This document shows, piece after piece, positions 14,701-26,121 of a stretch of DNA of 64,000 bases. The translations under genes were made by a program, and so were the position numbers. Origin of the DNA: Glandiceps talaboti. Its lineage: Eukaryota > Hemichordata > Enteropneusta > Spengelidae. The stretch covers positions 12,496,342 to 12,560,341 of the forward strand of contig NC_135549.1 in assembly GCF_964340395.1 (NCBI RefSeq), given 5' to 3'. Numbering within the stretch: the first letter of the stretch is position 1; every line of letters starts with the position of its first letter. Below the pieces are notes generated by a model. It saw nothing but the letters and a program-made list of their open reading frames with translations. It made no database searches and was not told the DNA's origin.

Positions 14701-15335
14701 CAGTGCAATTGGTCTCAAAGGTGCATTTAACCTTAAATGGCGTTTATGGCCCCCAATGTGCAACAGCTTGAAAGGGGCTGCTACAGTGTACCCATGTGTA
14801 TGTTTTGTCAATTATTCAACTTTTGTTACTTATGTATATGAAATGTTTGAATGTGTGGTTTCTTTATCTCATATCATTTATCTTTCACTAGTGGTCATAT
14901 GGTGTATTATTTTGGGAATTACTTACAAGAGGTGAATTACCCTATGGCACTATTGATAATTGGGACATCGCTAGGTACTTAGAGGATGGACGCCGACTTG
15001 AAAGACCAAACTATGTAATTGATGACTTGTAAGTATCATCATTTTACTCATAAAAGGATAAGATTGACAGTTGTATGATATGTGCAAACTAATGTCTGAA
15101 GTTTGGTCAAATTGAATCAGTTTGAAAATTTCACTTTGAACTGTTACATTACAGGTATGGTGTTCTAACTGACTGTTGGCTGACAGATCCAAATGATAGA
15201 CCTGAATTTAGAGAAATTGTCATTACTTTACAACATTTCTTAAGCCGTGGTCAGAATGCAAATGATGGAAAAGCTGAATATTATCGAACAATCAAAAACA
15301 TTTTCCCAGCCACCAAGTTATCTACCTCTAGATGA
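1..15335 (+). CDS. MET: MET-family receptor tyrosine kinase with plexin-like ectodomain (5' partial)
   Basis: Single-pass receptor tyrosine kinase; the gene begins upstream of the window. Eighteen GT-AG exons (1-64, 363-456, 843-1030, 1339-1487, 2171-2291, 2878-3014, 3238-3414, 3973-4066, 5663-5914, 7309-7467, 9245-9491, 10084-10197, 11878-11961, 12440-12621, 13388-13497, 14197-14359, 14892-15028, 15155-15335) join without a stop into 883 residues. Order: plexin-type segment before PSI (about 1-54), PSI (58-113), IPT/TIG repeats (116-500), TM helix (about 505-531), juxtamembrane, kinase (about 592-870), short tail. Kinase landmarks: GKGQFGKV (597-604), VAIK lysine 623, hinge [18 protein letters not shown] (715-722), DFG (735-737), loop EYY (746-748), WSYGVLFWE. 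The hinge and EYY loop are MET-like, so catalysis by trans-phosphorylation is expected. The Sema domain should lie upstream. Odd points: the ectodomain resembles plexins more than vertebrate MET, and the tail lacks the MET docking motif. Confidence 0.9.
363..456 (+). CDS. MET: MET-like exon b (plexin-type [10 protein letters not shown] segment)
   Basis: Acceptor TGCAG at 358-362, donor GTATGG, phase 0 in and 1 out. It encodes [18 protein letters not shown]. Plexin A proteins have a very similar W-N-x-x-F-x-I-D-N-P segment just before a PSI domain; vertebrate MET does not. Confidence 0.8.
666..790. repeat. Three-copy tandem repeat of about 45-50 bp in intron
   Basis: TCATGAATAACTTGATAC and AATGCCCTCCTTATC recur three times at about 45-50 bp spacing, with a few substitutions and a shorter third copy. 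Confidence 0.8.
843..1030 (+). CDS. MET: MET-like exon c (PSI domain)
   Basis: Phase 1 in, 0 out. It encodes VTLYKCD, then a cysteine-rich PSI module with the CGWC core and further cysteines (C-x7-C spacing around KCTVINKC), and ends PTITQ before donor GTGAGT. About 60 residues, normal for a plexin or MET PSI. Confidence 0.88.
1038..1160 (+). pseudogene. Decayed partial copy of the PSI exon in the following intron
   Basis: This stretch repeats bases about 910-1030 of the PSI exon. It reads [15 protein letters not shown], then [12 protein letters not shown] in the same frame, and loses frame only near its end by a small deletion. It has no acceptor of its own and no donor at its end. Differences from the parent are mostly single substitutions. 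Confidence 0.88.
1339..1487 (+). CDS. MET: MET-like exon d (IPT 1, first half)
   Basis: Phase 0 in, 2 out. It encodes [17 protein letters not shown], the standard start of an IPT/TIG fold, and the paired cysteine region LTCVVQG. Acceptor GACAG, donor GTAAGT. Confidence 0.85.
2171..2291 (+). CDS. MET: MET-like exon e (IPT 1, second half)
   Basis: Phase 2 in, 0 out. It encodes [14 protein letters not shown] and ends EEFSYV, the usual F-x-Y-V end strand of an IPT repeat. Confidence 0.8.
2878..3014 (+). CDS. MET: MET-like exon f (IPT 2, first half)
   Basis: Phase 0 in, 2 out. It encodes [17 protein letters not shown] and then [10 protein letters not shown]. The H-L-N-A-G-S-D string is a plexin A hallmark; MET has YLNSGN here. 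Confidence 0.87.
3238..3414 (+). CDS. MET: MET-like exon g (IPT 2 end, IPT 3 start)
   Basis: Phase 2 in, 2 out. It encodes [12 protein letters not shown], then [18 protein letters not shown], where D-P-x-I starts the next IPT as in plexins. Donor GTAATA. Confidence 0.85.
3973..4066 (+). CDS. MET: MET-like exon h (IPT 3 core)
   Basis: Phase 2 in, 0 out. It encodes [17 protein letters not shown] and ends [11 protein letters not shown] right before donor GTAAGT at 4067. The last 33 bases plus the donor seed the minisatellite that follows. The next exon continues the IPT with PC, matching the cysteine position in MET. Confidence 0.87.
4067..5265 (+). repeat. Minisatellite of 34-35 bp units built from an exon end plus 5' splice site
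   Basis: Roughly 35 tandem units, each reading GTAAGTATATATCAAA(A)G then ATAACCAGTATACTRCT. The unit is a near copy of the last 33 bases of the preceding exon followed by its donor, so almost every unit carries a GTAAGT in the context ACT/GCT|GTAAGT. Units alternate between 34 and 35 bp, with a few 32-bp ones that lack TAT. It lies wholly in the intron. Reading through from the exon meets a TAA within the first unit. Confidence 0.95.
5663..5914 (+). CDS. MET: MET-like exon i (IPT 3 end, IPT 4 start)
   Basis: 252 bases, phase 0 in and out. It encodes [17 protein letters not shown], then [10 protein letters not shown] and [10 protein letters not shown]. This is the plexin pattern C-x-V-L-x-x-T-x-M-x-C, G-F-I-L-D-N-V, Y-Y-P-N-P. 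The paralogue exon at 63433-63663 has the same phases. Confidence 0.9.
6377..6494. repeat. (TG)n microsatellite with (TCTG) interruption
   Basis: Long TG run in the intron between 5914 and 7309. Cysteine/valine-rich and histidine/threonine-rich ORFs across it are translation artefacts. Confidence 0.97.
7309..7467 (+). CDS. MET: MET-like exon j (IPT 4, plexin-B-like)
   Basis: 159 bases, phase 0 in and out. It encodes [20 protein letters not shown], then [12 protein letters not shown]. Plexin B has G-E-G-L-N-L-A-x5-V-x-V-x-I-G-D-G-x-C here. Paralogue exon: 62634-62789. Confidence 0.88.
7548..7708. repeat. (AAAC)n/(ATAC)n microsatellite
   Basis: CAAA-type repeats change into CATA-type repeats, with a TGCATGCATG interruption near 7652. 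It lies in the intron between 7467 and 9245. Confidence 0.97.
8457..8640. repeat. (CATA)n/(CA)n/(CAAA)n microsatellite
   Basis: Compound tetranucleotide repeat in the same intron. Overlapping ORFs on both strands are low-complexity artefacts. Confidence 0.97.
9245..9491 (+). CDS. MET: MET-like exon k (membrane-proximal, TM, juxtamembrane)
   Basis: 247 bases, phase 0 in, 1 out. It starts [16 protein letters not shown], like plexin B before its membrane helix. A hydrophobic helix of about 27 residues ([13 protein letters not shown] onward) follows, then the basic stop-transfer [10 protein letters not shown]. Paralogue exon: 61945-62182. Confidence 0.9.
9540..11460. repeat. Dispersed repeat modules filling the juxtamembrane introns
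   Basis: Several copies of one module occur around 9840-9930, 9990-10060, 10410-10525, 10580-10660 and 11240-11410 (exon 10084-10197 lies among them). Key strings: ATAACTCAAAAACT, GAGACTCCATTCAAGTGTCT, ATATTATCAGGTGTAAGC, then TTTGACCTTGA. The same module recurs at 17320-17540, downstream of the gene. It looks like a decayed interspersed element with internal repeats; no coding capacity seen. Confidence 0.75.
10084..10197 (+). CDS. MET: MET-like exon l (juxtamembrane, start of kinase)
   Basis: Phase 1 in, 1 out. It encodes [18 protein letters not shown] and ends EIVLGKG, the start of the glycine-rich loop. MET has a comparable VQAVQHVVIG segment at this point. Confidence 0.88.
11623..11711. 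repeat. (TA)n microsatellite
   Basis: Uninterrupted TA run of about 88 bases in the intron before the P-loop exon. Confidence 0.98.
11878..11961 (+). CDS. MET: MET-like exon m (P-loop and catalytic lysine)
   Basis: 84 bases, phase 1 in, 1 out. It encodes [17 protein letters not shown] and VAIKSLK; K of VAIK is the ATP-binding lysine. Donor GTGAGT. Confidence 0.93.
12440..12621 (+). CDS. MET: MET-like exon n (alpha-C and hinge)
   Basis: Phase 1 in, 0 out. It encodes [20 protein letters not shown] with the alpha-C glutamate, then [17 protein letters not shown]. It is nearly the MET sequence (MET: VLPYMKHGDLRNF), the strongest single family marker. Confidence 0.96.
13388..13497 (+). CDS. MET: MET-like exon o (catalytic loop)
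   Basis: Phase 0 in, 2 out. It encodes [20 protein letters not shown] then MRNC. The catalytic Asp and Asn are present. The usual alanine after HRDLA is methionine. Confidence 0.95.
14197..14359 (+). CDS. MET: MET-like exon p (DFG and activation loop)
   Basis: Phase 2 in, 0 out. It encodes [18 protein letters not shown], then [12 protein letters not shown]. The EYY pair sits at the MET Y1234/Y1235 position. Donor GTATGT. Confidence 0.95.
14892..15028 (+). CDS. MET: MET-like exon q (kinase C-lobe)
   Basis: Phase 0 in, 2 out. It encodes [19 protein letters not shown], then [15 protein letters not shown], close to MET (WSFGVLLWELMTRGAPPY, YLLQGRRLLQPEY). Confidence 0.95.
15155..15335 (+). CDS. 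MET: MET-like exon r (C-lobe end, tail, stop TGA)
   Basis: Phase 2 in. It encodes [17 protein letters not shown] and a tail ending [10 protein letters not shown], then ATKLSTSR and TGA at 15333-15335. Vertebrate MET continues with a YVHV/YVNV docking site; nothing similar is here. Confidence 0.93.
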
Positions 15336-16073
15336 GGCAAGAAATACCAATGAATGAATTCGGATGAAGCAGAATGGTGTCGTGATTGCAAGTAAAACAC
15401 TTCGAAATATACATGATAAGGTTTCTCCTGATATACAAATACATCTATAGTGTTGTTTATAACATCCAAGCCCCAAACCCCTATGTTGTTACCATACCAC
15501 CTCTTGTGCTGGTATCTAAGAGCAGTTTTTTTTGTGATCAAGAGAAGGTTGTAGCCAATGATTGTATCGGGTAATTGAAGATAGTAATGTTTTCGTAATT
15601 CTAGTGATGTAAACTGAAGATTGTAATGTTTTTGTAATTCTAGTAATGTAAACTTGGTTTAAACAATTTCCAGCAGGATTGTAATAGTTGTCCCATTAAT
15701 AGGAATTGAATGTGAAATTGAATTCTGATTTCTACAGATTGTTAGGATTAATGGTGTTCTTGAGACCTTACTCTGAGAAATGACTTTTAAATATGAAGCT
15801 TTTAAAGACCCCTTATTATATCCAAAAGAAAATCAATTAAAAAGTAACTAATATTGAAGTGGAAAAATGATTTAAATGGGTGTATTAAACAGAACATATA
15901 CCTTTTGAAGCAATTGTATAAATGATATTATATATTCTAGTTATGATAATTGTAATCAAAATTAAAGTTACATGGTCATCATTTAGAAATTGGTTTTAGG
16001 AAGAAGGTTTCCAAAGGTAATTTGTGAATTAAGAAATTCTAGATGATTTGAATTTCCATCAGAAATATAAGAT

Positions 16074-16079
16074 AATAAA
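16074..16079 (+). promoter_or_regulatory. Possible poly(A) signal of the MET-like gene
   Basis: AATAAA about 740 bases after the stop codon. Another AATAAA lies near 16446. Which is used cannot be decided from sequence. Confidence 0.35.
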
Positions 16080-16149
16080 AGTACAAAAAGAAAATATCAT
16101 TACAACCCATAACACCAAAGTAAAGCATTTTCTGTATGTACCACAATTG

Positions 16150-16284
16150 TTTATAGCATCCATATCAAGTGTAAAAGTATACTGTTTCAATTGCTAATTG
16201 AGCACATCAGAAAGGCCACATGCTGGGCTTGTAAATAAACCAATTGAAACAATATACTTTTACACTTGATATGAATGCTATAAA
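16150..16284. mobile_element. Palindromic MITE-like element, 44-base arms
   Basis: Left arm 16150-16193 and right arm 16241-16284 are near-perfect reverse complements (start TTTATAGCATCCATATCAAG). The loop is about 47 bases. No clear target-site duplication. Confidence 0.75.
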
Positions 16285-17099
16285 GGAGAGCAGCACATAG
16301 AGAAAGCACTTTACTTCAGTGTTACTCATTGTAATAAGAAAATGTTCTGGTGAGGACCATGGAAATAGTTCACTTGAATCTAATCTAGTCCGTGGTCCTG
16401 ACAAATATGGGAAGTGACCAAATACCAGGTATACATATAAATGATAAATAAATAATGAAATACACATACACAGAATCCTTTAAGCCCCTAACCATTCACA
16501 TCATCAACAAATCCAATACTTCTGAAAGATATACACAAGCCTTTTGCAATTGGTCCATGGTTTTGATGTGTTGATTTGTATTAATGCTGACCATTTTTAT
16601 AAGAGATTTGTGTATTAGCTTTTACCTACTAGTTTCAACCATGTTTTCACGTACCTATGTTAACTTTTAAATATATATTTACTCACTATATTCATTACAT
16701 TTATTCATGATATTTTCATGTTTTGGTTAATTTACACTTATTTTTACTAATTATTCAACTTTTCTATATTCAACTTTTATTACTTTGTTATACTTGTCTG
16801 ATTATAGAGGTAGAGGATATCACTTTTTATTAGTTTGCTCTTTTTGTAATGCAGTGAGAGCATTGACATATTCTTCAACATGTAACTGTATTTGTATATT
16901 TTATGCAATGAAATTATATAAGGATATTTATGTAAATTTATGGTATTTTTTATCAATAACATTCCTACTTGCTTTATTCATCATTTACAATTATATCATG
17001 TCTTCCATAATTTTGTGGCCATACTTTGGGCCAGTGGCCATTACTGCTGAGTTTTATCATCACAGTTTATATTTCAGTCTGTAATTGTGCTTGGATTTT

Positions 17100-17660
17100 A
17101 ATACATATTTCATCAAAAAGTGTATATATCATGCAAAAAATCATGTAATTCATTTTTAATCCCCAAATGCACAAACTATTATATTGGTCTGTGCATACGA
17201 CCATCCGAAATAAGTCATTTTCAAACATACAATATCTGACTCCTTTCAAACCTGGCACAAAGTGATATGTCATATGGGACATATACATATTTGTTTTGCA
17301 AAACAAATTTGACCGGATACCAGCCATATTTGTAGTTAAAAATCAATTATTTAGGGCATAACTCAAACACTACTACTTGGAGACTCCATTCAAGTGTCTA
17401 TTCCCATATTATCAGGTGTATACAAGCTCTTTTTGAGACCTTGACCTTCAGGGTCAGCTATCAATTACTTGCCTATCACAGACACATTATAGTATTTACA
17501 TATTAACAATGTCTTTTAAATCATATTACAGGTTTTATTAAAGAAGAGAAATATATAGATAAGCGGTACTTTTGTGATCAAATCACTCTTTAAGGAATGG
17601 CGGCCATATTTGTGGTTTAAAATTGATATATTACATTTGCATAATTAATTGTTTTTTGTT
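17100..17660. repeat. Second locus of the dispersed repeat module
   Basis: Shares ATTTGTAGTTAAAAATCAAT, GAGACTCCATTCAAGTGTCT and ATATTATCAGGTGTA with the modules in 9540-11460, in the same orientation. Confidence 0.75.
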
Positions 17661-18066
17661 ATTAGGTAATTTGTTAATGCATGTTTCAGATTTCACAAAA
17701 TTTGTACATACATTGAGGACAAAATGCATTTGTCATATGAAGCATTTTGATGTTGCTTTTAATTGTAATGTTTTGGTTATATATTTACCGATTTTTGGAA
17801 TTAAACCAGATCGTTGAATTCGAAATGTCATGGGTTGATTCATCAAATGTTTCCAACATTTGTAACTAATATCATTTACGGGAGCAAACACAGGTGACAG
17901 TATTTTTTGAATATTTGTAAATACCTAATAAAGTTACCCATTTGTGTCATGACCATCCTTGAATAGAATATTGGCTTACAAGTGATACAGTGTGATTTAA
18001 TATAGTTGGTGTAAATGTGACTGAATAGGCCTTTCTGTCTACATGTCATATGCCGATATGGCCTTA

Positions 18067-19700
18067 GGGACCGATCAGTTTATTCGTCCGGGGGGTGGAT
18101 TGGTAGGGGGTCACCATGTTTTTGAAATTGGCAGGGGGGGGGGGTCATGCTGTTTTGAAAATTGTGGATATGGGGGGGGGGGTCATTGTGTTTTGGATTG
18201 TGATGGAAGAAAAAAATCCTTTTCTACAATGGCATATAGCCTTGTCTGAAATGTGGTACATGTAAATATTTGTTCTTCTCCCTGTTTCTTACATGAATTC
18301 TTTAATATTACTTCACGTAAGAGTTCAAACATAACTATACATATATGTACATTACCTATTGCTACCACACTAGTTACAGAACATGTCATGTAAATGCTTG
18401 GCTGTTTCACAATCAATGCTTCACTTATATTGCACTTTGGGGCAAAAGTGAACTTGAAGATTTCGTAATGGTAATTTTCATAGATAGTTTATAAAAGAAG
18501 TTAATCTAATTTATTCTACTCGTCACTCTGAACTTGTCAGAAGAGATTAATACACTTTCTATTTGGACGCTACATGTTATTGAAACTACAAATCACCACA
18601 TCTCATCAGATTCCAGTTTCTATTATACACTAGGTATGACAACCTAAAATTCTCTAACATACCAGTGACTATACTATACATGCAATATTAATGCCCCCAT
18701 ACCAATGTAAAGCTTGGAAATTATTGTCTGAAAGTGTCTGAATAGTCTCAAAATTTACTTTTCAGAGTACAAAATCTCCAGGGCTTCTAGGGGACACCCC
18801 TAGGACCCCCATAACAGATAAACATATCCCAGTCTCAAGCTCTTCCCCCAATCTGATTAAAATCTGATGTTAGATAGGCTGGTTTTCCTGTATTTACCTT
18901 TATTCCATCGTTATTGCGTCTTTTACGTGAGTTTTTTTTTTCCTGGACGAACGCCTTTCCAACAGATGTTGGAAAGGCGTTCGTCCAGGAAAAAAAAAAC
19001 TCACGTAAAAGACGCAATAACGATGGAATAAAGGTAAATACAGGAAAACCAGCCTATCTAACATCAGATTTTAATCAGTTGGAAAGGCGTTCGTCCAGGA
19101 AAAAAAAAACTCACGTAAAAGACGCAATAACGATGGAATAAAGGTAAATACAGGAAAACCAGCCTATCTAACATCAGATTTTAATCAGATTGGCTCTTCC
19201 CCCTACCTCTCACTGTCAAGATGCTATTAAACCTCATTTAAAAAAACAGTTCAACCCTAAGTAGTTGCTTTTTACATGTTGTCTGAAAGGGTCTGAATAG
19301 TCTCAAAAATCGACTTTTAAGAGTGAAAATCCTCCAGGGCTTCTAGGGGGAGACATCCTCGGACCCCCCCCCCCCCCCACCATGAGAGGTGTACACATTA
19401 CCATATCAAGCTTTCCCCCTACCTGTCACTGTCAAGATGCTATTAAACTCTTTTGGAACATATTTACCCAGTGTAGTCAATAATTATAATTATGATAGTC
19501 TTATACCAGAATCTTATAAAGTATTTGCAAGACACGATAAAAAACATGATATATGATGGGGGAGGGGGGTCATCATGTTTTAGAATTAAGTGATAAGGGG
19601 GGGTCAGCCTGGTTTTGGTTTTACAGATAGGGGGGTCAGTGTCTTTTTGTCGGCCTGGTTTAAGAATTCACCCCCAAGGCTGGAGACACTGACCAGTCCC
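18067..19700. mobile_element. Non-autonomous DNA transposon with G-run subterminal repeats
   Basis: Termini GGGACCGATCAGT (left) and its near reverse complement at the right (GGGACTGGTCAGT when reversed) are flanked by TTA on both sides (18064-18066, 19701-19703), a likely target-site duplication. Inside each end are two or three direct copies of a GGGGGGTCAN3TGTTTT-type motif, on the same strand at both ends. The interior has a tandem duplication (about 18715-18845 plus 19193-19230, versus 19280-19450). No transposase ORF. Confidence 0.7.
18850..19192. mobile_element. Nested palindromic MITE with a duplicated right arm
   Basis: Left arm from 18850 (AATCTGATTAAAATCTGATG) folds onto a right arm 18968-19078 around an AGAT loop near 18964-18967. 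The right arm is then repeated in tandem at 19079-19192, apparently without change. An 11-base direct repeat GCTCTTCCCCC flanks the insert at 18839-18849 and 19193-19203. A related copy is at 29343-29568. Confidence 0.88.
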
Positions 19701-20243
19701 TTAGTGTTCATCTGTGCATCATGGAATAGAACTAGTACTGGTTCCGTTGATGTTGACTTATGTTACACAGCCTGATGAATTCCATCTTTTAACTTTTATC
19801 CAATCATTCATTGTCTAAGAATAGAAACATAATTCAAAACAATAACTCTGACGACTTCGTGATAATTGCACGAAAACTGTGATATTTAACACCTGATAAA
19901 AGTTTAACTCGGCTAAACTTATGATGCATAAGATGGACGGACGGAGAAGGAAGACAAATTTGAACGAAAAGTCATAGAAACTAACATTTGCATTAATCCC
20001 TCCTCTATCAGGAGTTATATGTTTGTACACAAAATAACTATTATAAGTTGGGAAAAACAGGATTAAATTCGATAGAGTTCTAATGAAATTTCGTGGCACG
20101 TTTGATGTTTACTCCCATTTATTTTGATGACGACTTCAAATGTTTATTTGGACAAGATCAGTTTACATGTATTAAAGCTTGTTTCCCACACCCTCACTCT
20201 GCCCAGATTAGTACAGTACACGTATTCTAGGTTGATACAGTAC

Positions 20244-24123
<3,880 letters not shown>

Positions 24124-25563
24124 TGATATCGAAATGGATGAATCAACCAACGATCTGCATGTGGTCATCCTAAATTTCAGTTGACCACCTATGCCTGACG
24201 TCATTTCGCCGACATTCCAGGATTGAACCATATGCATAGTGCATAGATAGACATTTTAGTGTCACTTTCAGTATTGTTTTGTTTTGACGAACATTGTACA
24301 TGCACTTAGTATTTGTTCAGTAGTGATTAATTAAAATTACGCCCCCAACGACGAACCTGTCAGTCAAACCATGATTGTATAGGTGAAATACTAGGGGTGA
24401 AATACAATTATATCGGCTTTTTATCGAGGTATAGAATTTACAGTAGGCAATTACCCCGTTCCAAACTTATCAATACAAGTTGTATTATATGGAAAAGATG
24501 GATATCGTATGATCTCTTCAGGTCTTACGATATACATATGTATATGATCGTACGCAGACCCTAGTCTGAACCATTTCTTTCTGAGCTTCTTTTCCGCCAA
24601 AATTTAATACTGAACAAAATTCCTAGTTGTGCGAGTTTGTACTTTTTTGGAAATTCCATCATCATGCTCAGTCAAAGTTTGAATGTTTACATGTAATCAA
24701 CAGATCACGTACTTTGAGGAGTCGGGGTGTCAAAAGTGAGGAAGAATTTTATTACCGGGGGGGGGGGGGTATTACTGATTTCAAATCTTGATATTCAGCA
24801 AGTATATATGTCGAGACAAGGAGTTTGCTGTAAGTCAAAATGTGGCGGGACTTACAAGGATCAAGTCCCATTTAAAACTCGCAGCTTCCAATGTGATTTG
24901 CTATTGTTTTATGATTACAAAATACATACTTTTAACTTGCAAGTGTGTAGGAACTTTCAAAATTGTGTTATTTGACCTAAAAGTGTAAAACAGTGAGTAT
25001 AGCGATAAGGGGGTGACCCTGTTGTTTTTGTTTCTCATCGATCACCCGAGCGAATGAGCAATATAAAAAATAAGAGTCACCCTAATGAAAAAGGTGGCAT
25101 TGATCTGTCTCTGATTGATATTGAAACTTCTACGGTGATTTAAATTTTGATCTGCCTCGTAGTTACATTGTTTTCCAAGCAATGAAATTGGGAATTTCAT
25201 TTATAAATTCTGTACAAGGAACGTGAATACCTGTGCAATAAGTGCATGTTATTTTTGTTTCGTGTCATGTACACTTTTTGCATATGGGCCGGTGGCCTAA
25301 TTATTTCCATATTTCCATACATTGTAGCATATATATAACTTCCTACATGTAACTTCTTGTCGCACTTTGCAAATAAATATGTTATTGGTACCAAGCACTC
25401 ATACTGTTTAATTATGAATGCCCTTACACTACAGTTTCCTTGGTTTAATACTTTTGAGGTTGACTTGCTGAGGGGGGGGGGGGGGGGGTGCGCACTTGAT
25501 CATTTATTTGTTGAGTGAATCATATCAGACTACAGCACTCTTCGGCCAACAAAACTCCAACAC

Positions 25564-25615
25564 ACGCACACACGCTCTCACTCTGTCTCTGTCTGTCTGT
25601 CTGTCTGTATGTCTG

Positions 25616-25657
<42 letters not shown>
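25564..25657. repeat. Compound (CT)/(TCTG)/(CA) microsatellite
   Basis: Simple repeat; the ORFs spanning it are artefacts. Confidence 0.95.
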
Positions 25658-26078
25658 TACATATCACATTCGGTCATTAGTGCGCCACCAACGGCTAGTA
25701 ACTATACAGGCAGCACACAGTCAAGTTGGGGTCTGTGCCATGGGCCAATCTTGTTTTGGCTGTTGTCTATTGTGTTTATAGAAAGGATATATTCAAACAT
25801 ATCATTTACGTCTATTAAGGTGATATGTTTGCCTATGTCATTTTGAACAGTGTGAACACTGTAATGTTTTTTTTTATTTCACTGATATAGAGAAGAAGGG
25901 AATTATGAGGACTGCAAACAAGTTAGCACCAAAACTATAAACTGAATTGCAACAAATTTGTTTGCATCAATTTGTAACTTCTCTCGCCGTCCCTCATCTG
26001 AGAAGATGTGTACAACAGGAGGATATTTACTGTTTATCCTGAAAGCACTTTATATTTTACTGACATGTATACAAGGGA

Positions 26079-26084
26079 AATAAA
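26079..26084 (+). promoter_or_regulatory. Candidate poly(A) signal, CTHRC1 side
   Basis: AATAAA on + within GGGAAATAAAAACC. It lies about 30 bases from an AATAAA on the opposite strand. Confidence 0.45.
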
Positions 26085-26115
26085 AACCGTGTTCTATGGT
26101 AAACAATATAAGAAT

Positions 26116-26121
26116 TTTATT
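26116..26121 (-). promoter_or_regulatory. Candidate poly(A) signal, SLC16 side
   Basis: TTTATT on +, i.e. AATAAA on -, about 1.9 kb after the SLC16 stop. No closer canonical signal stood out. Confidence 0.45.

Larger units (their letters stand above)
15336..18060. other. 3' flank of the MET-like gene: UTR and repeats
   Basis: No further coding exon seen. It holds a two-copy tandem repeat of about 45 bp (about 15575-15655), a possible AATAAA at 16074-16079, a palindromic element (16150-16284) and a copy of the dispersed module (17320-17540). Short ORFs here have no recognisable domains. Confidence 0.6.
24124..26100 (+). other. CTHRC1: Probable CTHRC1 3' UTR and flank
   Basis: No coding signal. 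Contains a G run near 24760, a longer one near 25473-25488 and a TC/TCTG/CA microsatellite (25564-25657). It ends at a plausible poly(A) signal. Confidence 0.45.

Noticed and set aside
18835-19141. Two near-identical 60-75 codon ORFs on opposite strands
   Set aside because: They arise from the arms of the palindromic MITE; identity reflects the inverted repeat, not coding constraint.
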